NCBI RefSeq assembly: GCF_002104995.1
Contig: NW_024468437.1
Span: forward strand, 1-19,467
Direction: 5' to 3'
DNA length: 19,467 nt
From: Linderina pennispora
Lineage: Eukaryota > Kickxellomycota > Kickxellomycetes > Kickxellales > Kickxellaceae
A program made the position numbers and the translations under genes. This document shows positions 1-9,123 of the stretch, piece after piece. Each line of letters opens with the position of its first letter. Positions within the stretch are counted from its first letter, which is position 1. The notes under the pieces are model-generated. The model did not search any database. It was not told the origin of the DNA and saw nothing but the letters and a program-made list of their open reading frames with translations.

Positions 1-240
1 AGGGAATTCCGCAAAAGTATCAACCGCGCACATCGTTTTTGCGCCATCGCCACTGGCCATGACGTTTTTGCTAAACCCGTGAGTTGTAAGATAAGCCCAG
101 GTGGCTGCATAAAAACGCGCGCTGGCCTTGTTCTATCGAGCAGGTTCCACAGCAAACTCGACACACTATCCTCTTCTCACCCCTTCATCCCGGTTTTAAG
201 CGCCTATTGTTACTACTTCATACACACAAATTCCTAGCAA

Positions 241-1891
241 ATGACTTCACTAAGCGGCGCGCAGGTTCTGGCAAAGGCGTTGAAGCAGCAGGGCGTCGAG
301 GTGGTGTTTGGCATTGTCGGCATTCCGGTTGTCGAAGTGGCCGATGCCATCCAGGCCGAAGGCATAAGGTTCATCGCCTTCCGCAACGAGCAGTCATGCA
401 GCTACGCAGCCTCCGCCTGGGGCTTCCTGAACCAGAAGCCGGGTGTCTGCCTAGTCGTGTCGGGCCCGGGCGTTGTGCATGCGTTGGCTGGCGTTGTCAA
501 CTCGCAGGTCAATACGTGGCCGCTGGTGTTGATCGGCGGATCCTGCGAGACGACGCTTGAGGGCGCCGGTGCCTTCCAGGAGTGCCTGCAGGTGGAGATG
601 TGTCCATACACAAAGTACTCGGCCCGCCCGCCCACGATCGCTCAGATCCCGTCGACTGTCGAGCGCGCTTTCCGGTATGCGGTCACGGGACGGCCGGCGG
701 CCACATATGTTGATCTGCCTGCTGATTTCATCCAAGGCACAGCTGAGGAGGCTGCTGTGGTGCGCGTGCGCCAGGTTACGCCGACGTTTGCACAGGCTGA
801 TCCAGCGGATGTGCAGAGGGCAGCGGAGATTCTGGCTGAGGCCAAGAGCCCGTTGATCGTGGTTGGCAAGGGCGCGGCATATGCGCGTGCTGAGGCTGAG
901 ATCCGGGCTCTGGTCGACAAATACCAGGCGCCGTTCCTGCCGACTCCCATGGGCAAGGGAGTGGTCCCGGATGCGCACCCGAGGAATGCGTCTAGCGCGC
1001 GCTCCCTGGCCCTGAAGGGAGCCGATGTTGTGATTTTGCTGGGCGCACGGCTGAACTGGATCCTGCATTTCGGACCGGCGGTTCAACGAAAACACCAAAA
1101 TCATCCAAGTAGACATACCCCGAGGAGATGGGTGTCAACGTGCCAGTCGAGGTCGGACTCCAGGGCATCTGCCGCTAGTAGTCAAGCAACTTACTGATGC
1201 GCTGCAGGGGCCGTTTGTGGCTGATCCCGAATCCAGCGAGTTTGTTCGTTCGCTGACAGAGACCACGCGGCGCAACGGCGAAAAGCAGGAGGCCAAGTAC
1301 CATAGCGATGCGTCGCCAATGACGTACCACCGGGCATTCTACGAGATCAAGCAGAAGCTGCCCAGCGACGTGGTCCTGGTGAGCGAGGGCGCCAACACAA
1401 TGGATATTGCCCGCACCGTGTATGATTTCCAGGAGCCGCGGCGCCGCCTGGACTGTGCGACCTTTGCCAACATGGGCGTGGGCATGGGCTTCGCCATTGC
1501 CGCACAATTGCACTACCCGGAGCAGCGCGTGGTGGCCATTGTCGGCGACTCGGCGTTTGGCTTCAGCGTATGGAGCTGGAGACCGCTGTGCGCTCGCGGC
1601 TGCCGCTGGTTGTCATTGTGATCAACAATAATGGCATCTATTTTGGCCTCGACCAGGGCGAATACGACGAGCTTGAGAAGAAGGCTTGCTGCCGTGCACG
1701 GCGCTGACGCCCGATGTGCGCTATGAGATGATTGCCGAGCTGTTGGCGCCAGGGGCGTGCTGGTCAAGACGCCTGAGGACCTGAGCAAGGCTGTCGAGCA
1801 GGCGCTAGAGTCGGATGGCCTGACGCTGATTAACTGCCTGATCAATCCGGGCGGTTACCAGAAGCTGCAGTTTGCGTGGATGGGCAAATAA
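241..1891 (+). CDS. 2-hydroxyacyl-CoA lyase / oxalyl-CoA decarboxylase family ThDP enzyme (frameshifted)
   Basis: This is a thiamine-diphosphate enzyme that cleaves 2-hydroxyacyl-CoA or decarboxylates oxalyl-CoA; family members are often peroxisomal. Visible family features are the N-terminal pyrimidine-binding domain with the AFRNEQ motif (Glu50 would be the ThDP-activating residue), the central domain, and the C-terminal ThDP motif beginning GDS (1544-1552) and ending NNNG (1624-1635) with FGFS between. The reading frame changes about six times: near 1079, 1121, 1169, 1570, 1684 and 1745. The last four each look like one lost base; the first two look like one extra or two lost. Stepping over them gives about 550 residues, typical for the family, ending at TAA 1889-1891. 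The C-terminus ends WMGK, so no canonical PTS1 is seen. The ATG at 241 follows a pyrimidine-rich leader. Frames outside the breaks are clean, which favours sequence error over decay. I cannot separate HACL from OXC activity by eye. Confidence 0.9.
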
Positions 1892-1892
1892 A
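1887..1892 (+). terminator. AATAAA poly(A) signal overlapping the stop codon
   Basis: A perfect AATAAA overlaps the TAA stop of the acyl-CoA lyase gene and is followed by a T-rich stretch. This fits a eukaryotic 3'-end signal. Its overlap with the stop would imply a very short 3'UTR, or that a downstream signal is used instead. Confidence 0.45.
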
Positions 1893-1966
1893 GTTTTTTC
1901 TCTAAAACTATCTTTATCTTCTTCACATCTTTACCTATATGTAAGAATTTATAGTCCAAAAAGTAT

Positions 1967-2197
1967 CTAATCGTCCTCTGGAACCTTTTTATTAGTTAAA
2001 GATAAAACTCTTTTAACCTCAAAACGAGTTTGGGCGACTTGCTCCGTAAACTCCTTTTTGATCCTGTGCAGCATTGACCTCATCGGTGAAACCAGGGTGA
2101 CAAGCTGGTATTGTAGTAGTCCCAGGTCTCCACTAGATATCTCCATTGGTTCAGCGCAAGAGCTGCTCTCATTGTCGGTCGGCCCGATAACTTCCAT
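1967..2197 (-). CDS. Small ORF or terminal exon, unknown (candidate)
   Basis: This minus-strand reading frame gives 76 residues from ATG 2195-2197. It is acidic and Ser-rich at the start (MEVIGPTDNESSS), then amphipathic and basic (for example MRSMLHRIKKEF), and ends KKVPEDD. The open frame continues upstream of the ATG with another acidic run (GDDHHDDA) before a stop, so it could be the last exon of a longer gene. It is convergent with the acyl-CoA lyase gene, whose stop is 75 bp away. I do not recognise the family. The composition is protein-like, but no homology argument is available. Confidence 0.25.
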   Translation of the reverse strand: MEVIGPTDNESSSCAEPMEISSGDLGLLQYQLVTLVSPMRSMLHRIKKEFTEQVAQTRFEVKRVLSLTNKKVPEDD

Positions 2198-2286
2198 GGC
2201 ATCATCATGGTGGTCATCACCGGCTGCGCAACGCTCTTAGGATATTTATTTATGAGCACTATTGAATATGGCCATATAGCTTCTAG

Positions 2287-3190
2287 CGGTCATGCAATAT
2301 TTGTACACCTTCACAGAAGCTCCGCCAGGCAGTTGCCTCTAGGCACCCTGATCTCAGTGTGCTCACCCACCGATGCTTGCAATCTACAACAAGCTGGCAC
2401 CAGTCCTCAATGCCTATGATGCCAAGTACAGATTTGCCAAAGACAGCCGATACTATGATGCCAAGGTAAATCACTTCAGCATCTGCGTGCATACATTCGG
2501 CCTATGCCAGCTTATCGACGTGTCAACCATGCTGACTACAGCTGAGCTTGCATTGCGAGCAGAGCAATTCTAGTATTCAAATAACCTAGCTCCGATAGAC
2601 AGCCACAATGGCCGCACTAAGAAAGTGCCAGCTATTCCCACTAATGGCTGGAATCGCCGTACAACCGTTGACCTTCGTCTTGCTGTTGACACATTGCCAT
2701 AGATACTGTTAACCTTCAGAGAGTCCAGTAGTTATGAGCTTTATGGAATGAATAAACTGGAAATTTGCTGAGGAGAAAAAAGGGAGGATGGGGCCGTTCC
2801 GGCCCACAGTGTTTATACAGGTGGGGATTTGGATCTGCACATGGTGCCGAAGGGCATGGGGTTGCCGAATGTCAACAGATACACTTAGTGGGCTTTCACC
2901 GTGGCTGCACTCCAACATGGGACTATGGCTTGCCTTGACGAGCTCGTAGAGGACAGTTCTTCCTCTCTTCCTTTCCACTATTAGACTAGATATAATTGTA
3001 ATAGCGTTTGTCCTCATGCGCGGCTTTCTCTGTGGGTTTGTGGATACGCCGCGGGATACGACTACACCTCTGCCAAAATTCAATTTAATCTTTCTAGAGT
3101 GGGCATTGTTTGGAAAACCCTTTTAGCAGATGTGGGGATCCCACGCAGTGTGGTAGTGTCAATGGTGGCATACCTTGCTTCTTCTCGCTA
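2287..3190 (+). pseudogene. Exon-like coding relics, unknown product
   Basis: Several plus-strand stretches translate into protein-like peptides but lie in different frames and are separated by stops. 2317-2371 reads KLRQAVASRHPDLSVLTH. 2373-2466 contains AIYNKLAPVLNAYDAKYRF. 2574-2702 contains APIDSHNGRTKKVPAIP and TTVDLRLAVDTLP. About 2795-2990 contains GGDLDLHMVPKGMGLPN with an in-frame TAG, then WAFTVAALQHGTMACLDELV. About 3095-3190 reads RVGIVWKTLLADVGIPRSVV. A possible AAG/GTAAAT donor at 2467 and TTCTAG acceptor at 2573 would join two of these in phase. This may be one decayed or heavily frameshifted gene, or chance. I do not recognise a family. Confidence 0.25.
2525..2582 (+). repeat. 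Diverged copy of the foldback-repeat arm
   Basis: This stretch aligns collinearly with the right arm of the inverted repeat at 7551-7647. Shared blocks in order are AACC, CTGACT, GCTGAGCTTGCA, GCGAG and TAGTATT, with short mismatched stretches between. By eye roughly three quarters of about 45 positions agree. A weak inverted partner (ATGCCAGCT near 2505) lies just upstream, as in the better copy. The spacing suggests a dispersed short element. Confidence 0.35.
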
Positions 3191-3594
3191 TTGATACACC
3201 TGTGATATGTGGAATCCTCAAGTCCGTACGGCGGGGCTAACCGAATCTTGTTTAGCTTCAGTAAGATCGCATCATGGTGTGATACAGATACATCTGCATC
3301 CCATGGCGTATCTGTAAACAACAGAACAAACTATACATGAGGGCGAGGTATTCCAAATTCAATTTCCAAACGAATGATAAAGCAGAAATATCGTCGATGT
3401 TCGCGTTGGTACTATACTCTTAACACCTGTGCCGCCACCGCCGCTCTACCCGCTGTCACTGTTCAGCAGATCCAGCACTCATATTGACCATGGCTCTCAT
3501 TCCTCAACGCTCCTGTCTAATCAGCCACGAAATAAAAATAATCGAAGCTGCCACTGCCCTCAGCATCGGTAGTCAATGCACATAGGTGGTATTA
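3191..3594. other. Spacer without a supported gene
   Basis: This is an AT-richer spacer between the coding relics and the START gene. Open frames are short on both strands. One 75-residue minus-strand frame at 3094-3321 and a 31-residue plus-strand frame starting at 3490 have no recognisable motifs. The right half probably contains the promoter of the START gene. Confidence 0.5.
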
Positions 3595-3600
3595 CACGTG
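3595..3600 (+). promoter_or_regulatory. CACGTG E-box upstream of the START gene
   Basis: A palindromic CACGTG, extended to CACGTGAC, sits about 105 bp upstream of the proposed START-gene ATG. In fungi such sites bind bHLH factors (Cbf1/INO-type). The site is plain in the sequence; its function here is inference. Confidence 0.35.
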
Positions 3601-3705
3601 ACCTGATTTTCGTCAATGCTCTCTAATTTGCACCTGACCAGCATTAATTTTTCCATTCCTTCATTTCTGTCAAACTCTCCCCGTTTAAACCCCGGACATG
3701 TGAAA

Positions 3706-5237
3706 ATGTCTCTTCAATCCGTCACCGAAGAAACTCCCCGACGCTTTATTCACTTTCCTCTCCTTCCCAGCTTTTTCTCCACCAACAGTCGATTCCGTCA
3801 GTATTTTATTGTAATTTTATTTACACTTGAGCTACTATATCCTCCATTACTCTACTCTGTACTAATGGCGAACAGCATGAAGCAGCAGTCCCTGCCAGCC
3901 ATTCTGAGACCAGGGCAGTAGTTGCGCTGGCAGGGTCATTACTGCTTCCTATTCCGTTCCTCACCACGCTCAATCGGTGTAAGTTTTCGTGGCTACGCTT
4001 TGACCATTGGAGGGTGCAGAGTGACTATGTTCTATGCCGCTAACATCACACCCATTGTTTTTATCCGCTTTTTTGTAGATTCGCTGCAGTATCCTCTGGA
4101 TCGACTGCACTACGTATTGTTTCAATGCCTGTTTTTCTCGGTGCTGCCGTTCATTATTCGGATTGTTGGCGAGCAGCCGGATTTCACGCAAAAGTTCCAG
4201 GTCGCAAACAAGCCAAAAAAGGCAGAGGAAAAGGCTACCACTGACGCAGCAATAGTCACTGTGCCAAAGACCCGTGCTGGTGGAAAGTCGCACCCATATA
4301 TTGCAAAGTGCGCCAAGCTCGAAAAGACGTTCATGGACATGGCCAGGCAAGGCGAGTCCGGCGGCGACAGCCCGTGGGAGACGCTTGCGTCACAAGGCGC
4401 GCCGTACCACATCACGGTGCAGGGCCACCGGGACCGGCCCTTCTGCTTCCGCATCACCTTCTTCTCACCCACGCTGCCCGGCACTGCCTTCGACCTGCTC
4501 TCGGACGTCCTGCGGCGTCCCGACTGGGATGAGATGACTGAGGCAACGCGGATTGTCGAGAAGCTGAATGGGGCCGACAGCATCCACTATCTGAAGATGA
4601 AGGGCGTGTGGCCGACGGCCGCGCGCGACTCGCTGCTGGTGGCTCATCTGGCGTCAATTCCGGTGGGTGCTGGCGAGAAGCCCGAGTTTGGCTACCTGAA
4701 TGCCACACAAAGTATTGTGGATGACCGTGTCCCAGAGCGCACGGCCGACGGGATTGTGCGCATGGAGGCAGCGATTGCCGGCCAGCTGGTGACGCTGGCA
4801 TCCAAGCAAGACCGGGATAGGTTTGGACTGCAAGGAGAGCACTGGAGCAAGGTCGTACAGCTGGCCGACGGCGATCTGAAGGGCTGGATTCCAAAGAGCG
4901 TGATCAAGTTCATTGCCACCCAGGCCATGCCCGATCGCTGGCCAAGGTCAACAAGCAGCTCGCTGTCCTGCCACCGGTGCTCGACTCGCAGCTAACCCGT
5001 GGCATCACTGAACCAGCCAAGGCCAGCAACAGCGACAGTTCCACGCAAATTAGCAGCAAGGGCAATGCGCCGCCGGCTGTTGCTGTGTCGCATCGGAATG
5101 CGAGCGGTACTGTGGTCAAGAGCCGCAGAGGCGTGGTGGCATGGGTCAAGCTGATCCTGCGGTATGCTGGGCCGGCGATTATTGCGTCGATCACGTCGCT
5201 GGTTTTCAACATCCTGTGGAGCCGCCGCCGGAGGTAA
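3706..5237 (+). CDS. Membrane-anchored START-domain lipid-transfer protein
   Basis: The predicted protein binds or moves lipid through a START domain. My model has exons 3706-3800, 3899-3978 and 4079-5237. The second intron (3979-4078) is convincing: GTAAGT donor, CTAAC branch point, TTTTTTGTAG acceptor. The first intron (3801-3898) is tentative but keeps phase. One base is missing near 4930 in a C-run; adding it joins IATQAMP to SLAKVNKQL. The model gives about 444 residues. Features in order are a hydrophobic segment at about 38-57, a second at about 66-87, a charged linker, a START domain at about 128-336 with the typical GVWP...ARDSLL block near residue 233, a Ser-rich linker, and a C-terminal hydrophobic tail (about 415-439) ending WSRRRR. 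Anchors at both ends suggest an ER or contact-site protein. The first exon and start codon are the uncertain parts. Confidence 0.82.
3979..4078 (+). other. Spliceosomal intron in the START gene
   Basis: The 100-nt intron has GTAAGT at 3979, CTAAC at about 4040 and an acceptor ending TTTTGTAG at 4078. It contains stops in the upstream frame. Splicing joins the first hydrophobic segment (GSLLLPIPFLTTLNR) to SLQYPLDRLHYVLF in phase. Confidence 0.75.
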
Positions 5238-5357
5238 ATGTTCTTACATAGCATTTGTGACAGTATGGTAATAGACGCCATATCTCGTTATGACAATCCG
5301 CCGGACGGCCTATCTAGCTGACAAAGGCACGGGCTGCTTCTAGATCCTACCGCATTT

Positions 5358-5370
5358 TTCCAGAAGTCTC
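5358..5370 (+). promoter_or_regulatory. Heat-shock-element-like site upstream of the BAG gene
   Basis: TTC-CA-GAA-GT-CTC is arranged with 5-bp periodicity: two perfect HSE units and an imperfect third. A second degenerate array (TTC-GC-GAG-CC-TCG) starts at 5455, and an inverted CCAAT box (ATTGG) is at 5412-5416. Placement upstream of an Hsp70 co-chaperone gene makes Hsf1 control plausible, but this is inference. Confidence 0.4.
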
Positions 5371-5513
5371 CACCAGTCTCGAGACAACTGTAGACTCATG
5401 CGCGGCCTGTGATTGGTGGACCATACTTGATTTGTCAAAAGTCCGCCAGTGTTCTTCGCGAGCCTCGAATTTGTCAGTCTCACGTCACCTGCGGCAGGGC
5501 GACGAGTCGGGCA

Positions 5514-5518
5514 TATAA
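5514..5518 (+). promoter_or_regulatory. TATA box of the BAG gene
   Basis: GCATATAAGT lies about 135 bp upstream of the BAG-gene ATG, between the HSE-like sites and the start codon. A TATA box is typical of inducible stress genes in fungi. The transcription start would be expected around 5545. Confidence 0.5.
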
Positions 5519-5650
5519 GTCCTTGGGCCTGGATGAGAGCCCAGATCTCCTAGCATCCCAAATTTGCTTTATTATTTCCAACAACCGCAACAACCCCTAG
5601 TGGCATACATAGCCAGCCTTTTACTTTTTTCGTTACGTTTTCGCACAAAC

Positions 5651-7505
5651 ATGCAGTTCTTCTTAGATGACTCCGGCACTCCCATCCGCCTTGTGCCCGC
5701 CGGTGCCCAGCGCCCGGCCCGGCGATTTGACGCTCCCCCGTCGCCGCCGATCCCGCCCTCGCGCGCCGTCCCCGGCTACCCGTACATCCGGCTGAGCAAC
5801 GACGACGACCTGAGCGACAACTACCCCTTCGACGCCTTCCAGGACCTGCGCTCAGCCTTTGCCTCACCCTCCCTGCGCTCCATGCAGACCCGCATGGACT
5901 ACGTGCTGCAGCAGCAAGCGCGCGCTCGTCTGCAGCGGCAACTGCTTGAACGCCAGATGCACGACCAGGAGATGCGCGAACGCGAATTGCGCGAGTACCA
6001 GTATAGGTTGGAGCTGGAGAGGAGGAAGCGTGCAAGAATTGCCGCGCAGCAGGCAAGGCAGGCGTATTTGGAGAGGCTGCAAGAGGAGGAAAAGCAGAGG
6101 CAGCTGGAGCAGCAGAAAAAGGCGGAATTGGCGGAGCGCAAGAAGCGCCAGACCAGCAAGTCTGATGGCGAAGGGGCTTTCTACCCGCCGTTCCACTTCT
6201 TCGACCATATTCTGGACAGCCAGCTAAAGTCGCATGATGACCTTGCGCGCAGACGTGCGCAGAAATCGGCTCTAGCTGATCTCCTGAACGCATATTTCGG
6301 TATCGAGTCTAAAGAGGAGCCAGTGGCTGCCAAGCCGCCTTCGCAGAGCCCTGATCCGCAGAAGCACGAATCGGCCGAGGATGTCCGCCCAGAGCCTACC
6401 ACGGCTGATGTATCTCCCAACGACGCCAAGGGTGAAGAGGCTGAGCAGCCGTTCCCGCTCCTCAAGCCCGGCGAGACAAACCCTGCCGTGCTCGACAGCG
6501 TGCTGCGCGTTGTCCATGACCGGCTGGGCGAGATCGCTGCAGATGAGGCAAAATCAACCGACGATGATATCAAGGTTGATGCCGTAGACGAGTCCAAAGC
6601 AGCAAAGCCCGACGACGGTGCAGTGCAGGTCGAGGAGCCCGTCGATTACAAGAAGCTGGCGTCAACTCTGCGCAACCGCGTCAACAACCTCGAGGACGAC
6701 GACATCTTCGTGCCCATCAGCCCGCTGCTCGGATTCAGCGACGATGTATCGGACGTTGGCGGGCCGGTAGCAGAAGAGGAGCCCGCAAAAGCCAGCCGAA
6801 AAGAGAGCTAAGGAGGCCCCCCATGTTGTCGAGCCCAAGAAGCGGCAGAGCCCAGAGCCCATGCAGGTCGACGGGGATGAACCCTCTGACAGCGAGTTCT
6901 CGCGCATGCTCGATAACTGCAAGCGCCAGTTGTGCGACTTGCAGGAGGCTACAGCCAAACCTGACTGCGAGGCCGCACGCCGCCGTCGCCGTCGCCGTCA
7001 CCGTCGGCGCCACCACAAAGCACGCCAATCGAAGGATATTGCCGAGCCCATCGAGCCCGAGGAGGACAAGCAGCGGCGTGCTGTGCGCACAATTGAGGAC
7101 TACATACTAGGTGAGCGCAGCAAGAGACAGGCACAGGAGGTGGTCGCGTCTCTGCGCGCACTTCGCGACATTGAGAAGGAGGTTGACAAGGCGCGCATCG
7201 ACTACAACCGCCGCCTGCATAACACGCAGCTGTCGTTTGTGGCCGACAAGGACGGCAGCCTGAAATTGGCGCACAACAAGACCAACTTTGTCTTCCACGA
7301 GTATCAGGAGGTGCTGGAGCGCCAGCTGCTGAAGCTTGATGAGGTGCCGAGCTTTGGTGATGAGACTGTAAGGCATAAGCGCAAGGCCATTGTGCGCAAA
7401 ATCCAGGCTATTCTGGATGCCCTGGACCAGTTTGCTCTGGACCAGGAGTCGGAGCTCAGCGAGGCTGGCACCATGGCTGATATGTCGAGCAACAGCGATT
7501 TCTAA
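5651..7505 (+). CDS. BAG-domain Hsp70 co-chaperone (one frameshift)
   Basis: BAG proteins bind the Hsp70 ATPase domain and promote nucleotide release. The start is MQFFLDDSG at 5651. In order: a Pro-rich, acidic N-terminus; a long Arg/Glu/Gln-rich coiled coil (about residues 77-175); a short FHFFDHILD segment; a low-complexity acidic linker; an Arg/His cluster (RRRRRRRHRRRHHK) at 6979-7017; and the BAG domain at about 480-600, with the helix-3 signature LLKLDEVPSFGDETVRHKR. One frame change near 6797 (one extra base or two lost) moves the frame from the apparent stop at TAA 6809-6811 into EKRAKEAPHVVEPKKRQ. Corrected length is about 617 residues. The BAG identification is strong; no ubiquitin-like domain is visible. 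The gene is convergent with the repeat-protein gene. Confidence 0.85.
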
Positions 7506-7550
7506 AACATTCGCGCATTATTTCTCCTTAATTTTGAAACTAGACTTACA

Positions 7551-7647
7551 GTGCTCGCGATGCCAGCTCGGCTAGTCAGTAAGGTTTAGACAGTCGATAA
7601 TGTGACAGGAGAACCTTACTGACTGGCTGAGCTTGCAACGCGAGTGC
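7551..7647. repeat. Foldback inverted repeat, 36-bp arms
   Basis: The left arm 7551-7586 is the reverse complement of the right arm 7612-7647 at 30 of 36 positions, with a perfect 13-bp stem next to a 25-nt loop. It lies between two convergent genes, 46 bp after the BAG stop. It could act as a hairpin in either 3'UTR, or be a remnant of a small foldback or MITE-like element. A diverged copy of the right arm lies at 2525-2582. A near-palindrome centred on TGATCA follows at 7671-7686. Confidence 0.7.
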
Positions 7648-7793
7648 CACACGCTTAGTATTGTCAAACAAGTATTGATCAGTACTCAATCTGCTACACA
7701 TTGGGGATATTGAAAATGTAGAAATTTTGGTATATTGAGGATGAAAGGAAAACAGTACAGGAGACTGGTCTAAATTGAAAGAGGCTTTGCTGT

Positions 7794-8995
7794 TTAGTAG
7801 TGAGGAGCGTTAGCCTGGTAGGCAGGGGCTGGGGCAGGGTGCTGCTCGTAGTTGGGCTTCTCCTCATGGTGCTCTTCAGGCTTCTCCTCATGGTGCTCCT
7901 CGGGCTTGTTCCCAGGAGCCGGAGCCGGAGCTGGAGCCGGGGCAGGGTGCTGCTCGTAGTTGGGCTTCTCCTCATGGTGCTCCTCATGGTGCTCCTCAGG
8001 CTTGTTTCCAGGAGCCGGACCTGGCGCAGGATGCTGCTCGTAGTTGGGCTTCTCCTCATGGTGCTCTTCCGGCTTCTCCTCGTGGTGCTCCTCATGATGC
8101 TCCTCGGGTTTGTTCTCATGATGCTCCTCAGGCTTGTTTCCAGGGGCGGGTGCAGGAGCCGGAGCCGGAGCCGGAGCAGGCTTAGCCTCATATGCGGGGA
8201 CAGGGGCAGGGGGAGCGCACTTGGCATTCCCCTCATGCTCAGGCTTGTTCTCAGGGGCGGGAGCAGGAGCAGGAGCAGGGTGCTGCTCGTAGTTGGGCTT
8301 CTCCTCGTGGTGCTCTTCCGGCTTGTTTCCAGGCGCAGGGGCAGGCGCAGGGGCCGGATGAACCTCATAGGCAGGCTTCTCCTCATGATGCTCCTCAGGC
8401 TTGTGCTCAGGAGCCGGAGCCGGAGCCGGGGCTGGAGCGGGGGCAGGAGCCGGGGCTGGGCCGGATGCTGCTCATAGTTGGGCTTCTCCTCGTGATGCTC
8501 CTCAGGCTTGTGCTCAGGAGCTGGAGCTGGAGCCGGAGCCGGAGCTGGAGCGGGCGCAGGAGCCGGATGAGCCTCATAGGCAGGCTTCTCCTCATGGTGC
8601 TCCTCAGGCTTGTTCTCGGGAACCGGAACCGGAGCCGGAGCTGGAGCTGGAGCTGGAGCGGGGGCAGGAGCAGGAGCAGGAGCCGGGGCTGGGGCTGGAT
8701 GCTGCTCGTAGTTGGGCTTCTCCTCGTGATGCTCCTCAGGCTTGTTCTCCGGGATGTGCTCAGGTGCAGGCGCAGGCACCGGCTTCGCTTCATATCCCTG
8801 CGGGTGCTCCGCATACGGCTTGTTCTCCGGCTGCTCATGGTAGGGGGCCGGCACTGCCTGATAGGCAGCTGGCACTGGCGCAACGCTCTGGATAGGCGCG
8901 ACGGCATGGAAGATAGGCGCCGGGCGGGCCTCGTAATAGGAACCCTCAACCGAGGCAAGGGCGACAAGAGCAATAAGTGCTGCGGTAGTCTTCAT
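7794..8995 (-). CDS. Secreted Pro-Ala / His-Glu repeat protein (one frameshift)
   Basis: The start is ATG 8993-8995, chosen because it opens a clean signal peptide (MKTTAALIALVALASVEGS). After a Pro/Ala/Tyr-rich lead come eight units built as NKPEEHHEEKP, then YE(Q/A/V)HP, then a (PA)n spacer of varying length. Unit 6 stacks four HH blocks, and there are about 13 HH pairs in all. A single Cys occurs in GNAKCAPP between units. The end is AYQANAPHY and TAA at 7794-7796. One base is missing near 8462 in a C-run; adding it gives exactly 401 codons. (PA)n spacers are typical of wall or mucin-like proteins, and clustered His/Glu suggests metal or pH-dependent binding (inference). No catalytic domain or GPI signal is seen. 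No family is recognised. Confidence 0.8.
7810..8770 (-). repeat. Coding minisatellite of HHEE/PA units
   Basis: This is the DNA of the eight protein repeats. It alternates a conserved block encoding NKPEEHHEEKPNYEQHP with GC-rich 6-bp Pro-Ala codon runs (GCTCCG/GCTCCA-like) whose copy number differs per unit. Such arrays change length by slippage and unequal exchange, and they are also error-prone in assembly. The one-base loss near 8462 falls in one of these runs. Confidence 0.8.
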
Positions 8996-9116
8996 CGTAA
9001 ATAATTTGCTATCGTCAACGATTGAAAGAAGGGGAAATGCTTGTGTCGGGGGATGTGAAGGAGATGTTGTCGTTAAAAGACTATGTGGGATGTTGATGCC
9101 AGGCAGTTCGAGCTCG

Positions 9117-9123
9117 TTATATA
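9117..9123 (-). promoter_or_regulatory. TATA box of the repeat-protein gene
   Basis: Read on the minus strand this is TATATAA, about 122 bp upstream of the ATG. It supports the short model starting at 8995 rather than the longer open frame that runs back to 9451. Confidence 0.5.

Noticed and set aside
451-1116. 221-residue minus-strand open frame
   Set aside because: It is antisense to the acyl-CoA lyase gene; it is Arg/His-rich with no motif and arises from the GC-rich codons of the real gene.
2709-3321. Two minus-strand frames of 124 and 75 residues
   Set aside because: No motif is present, and the plus-strand fragments in the same stretch look more like protein. I do not annotate both strands.
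7800-9004. Long plus-strand frames over the HHEE repeat region
   Set aside because: Low-complexity Arg/Leu/Ser or Glu/Pro translations are the reverse-strand and shifted-frame images of the repeat array; no independent start context or motif is present.
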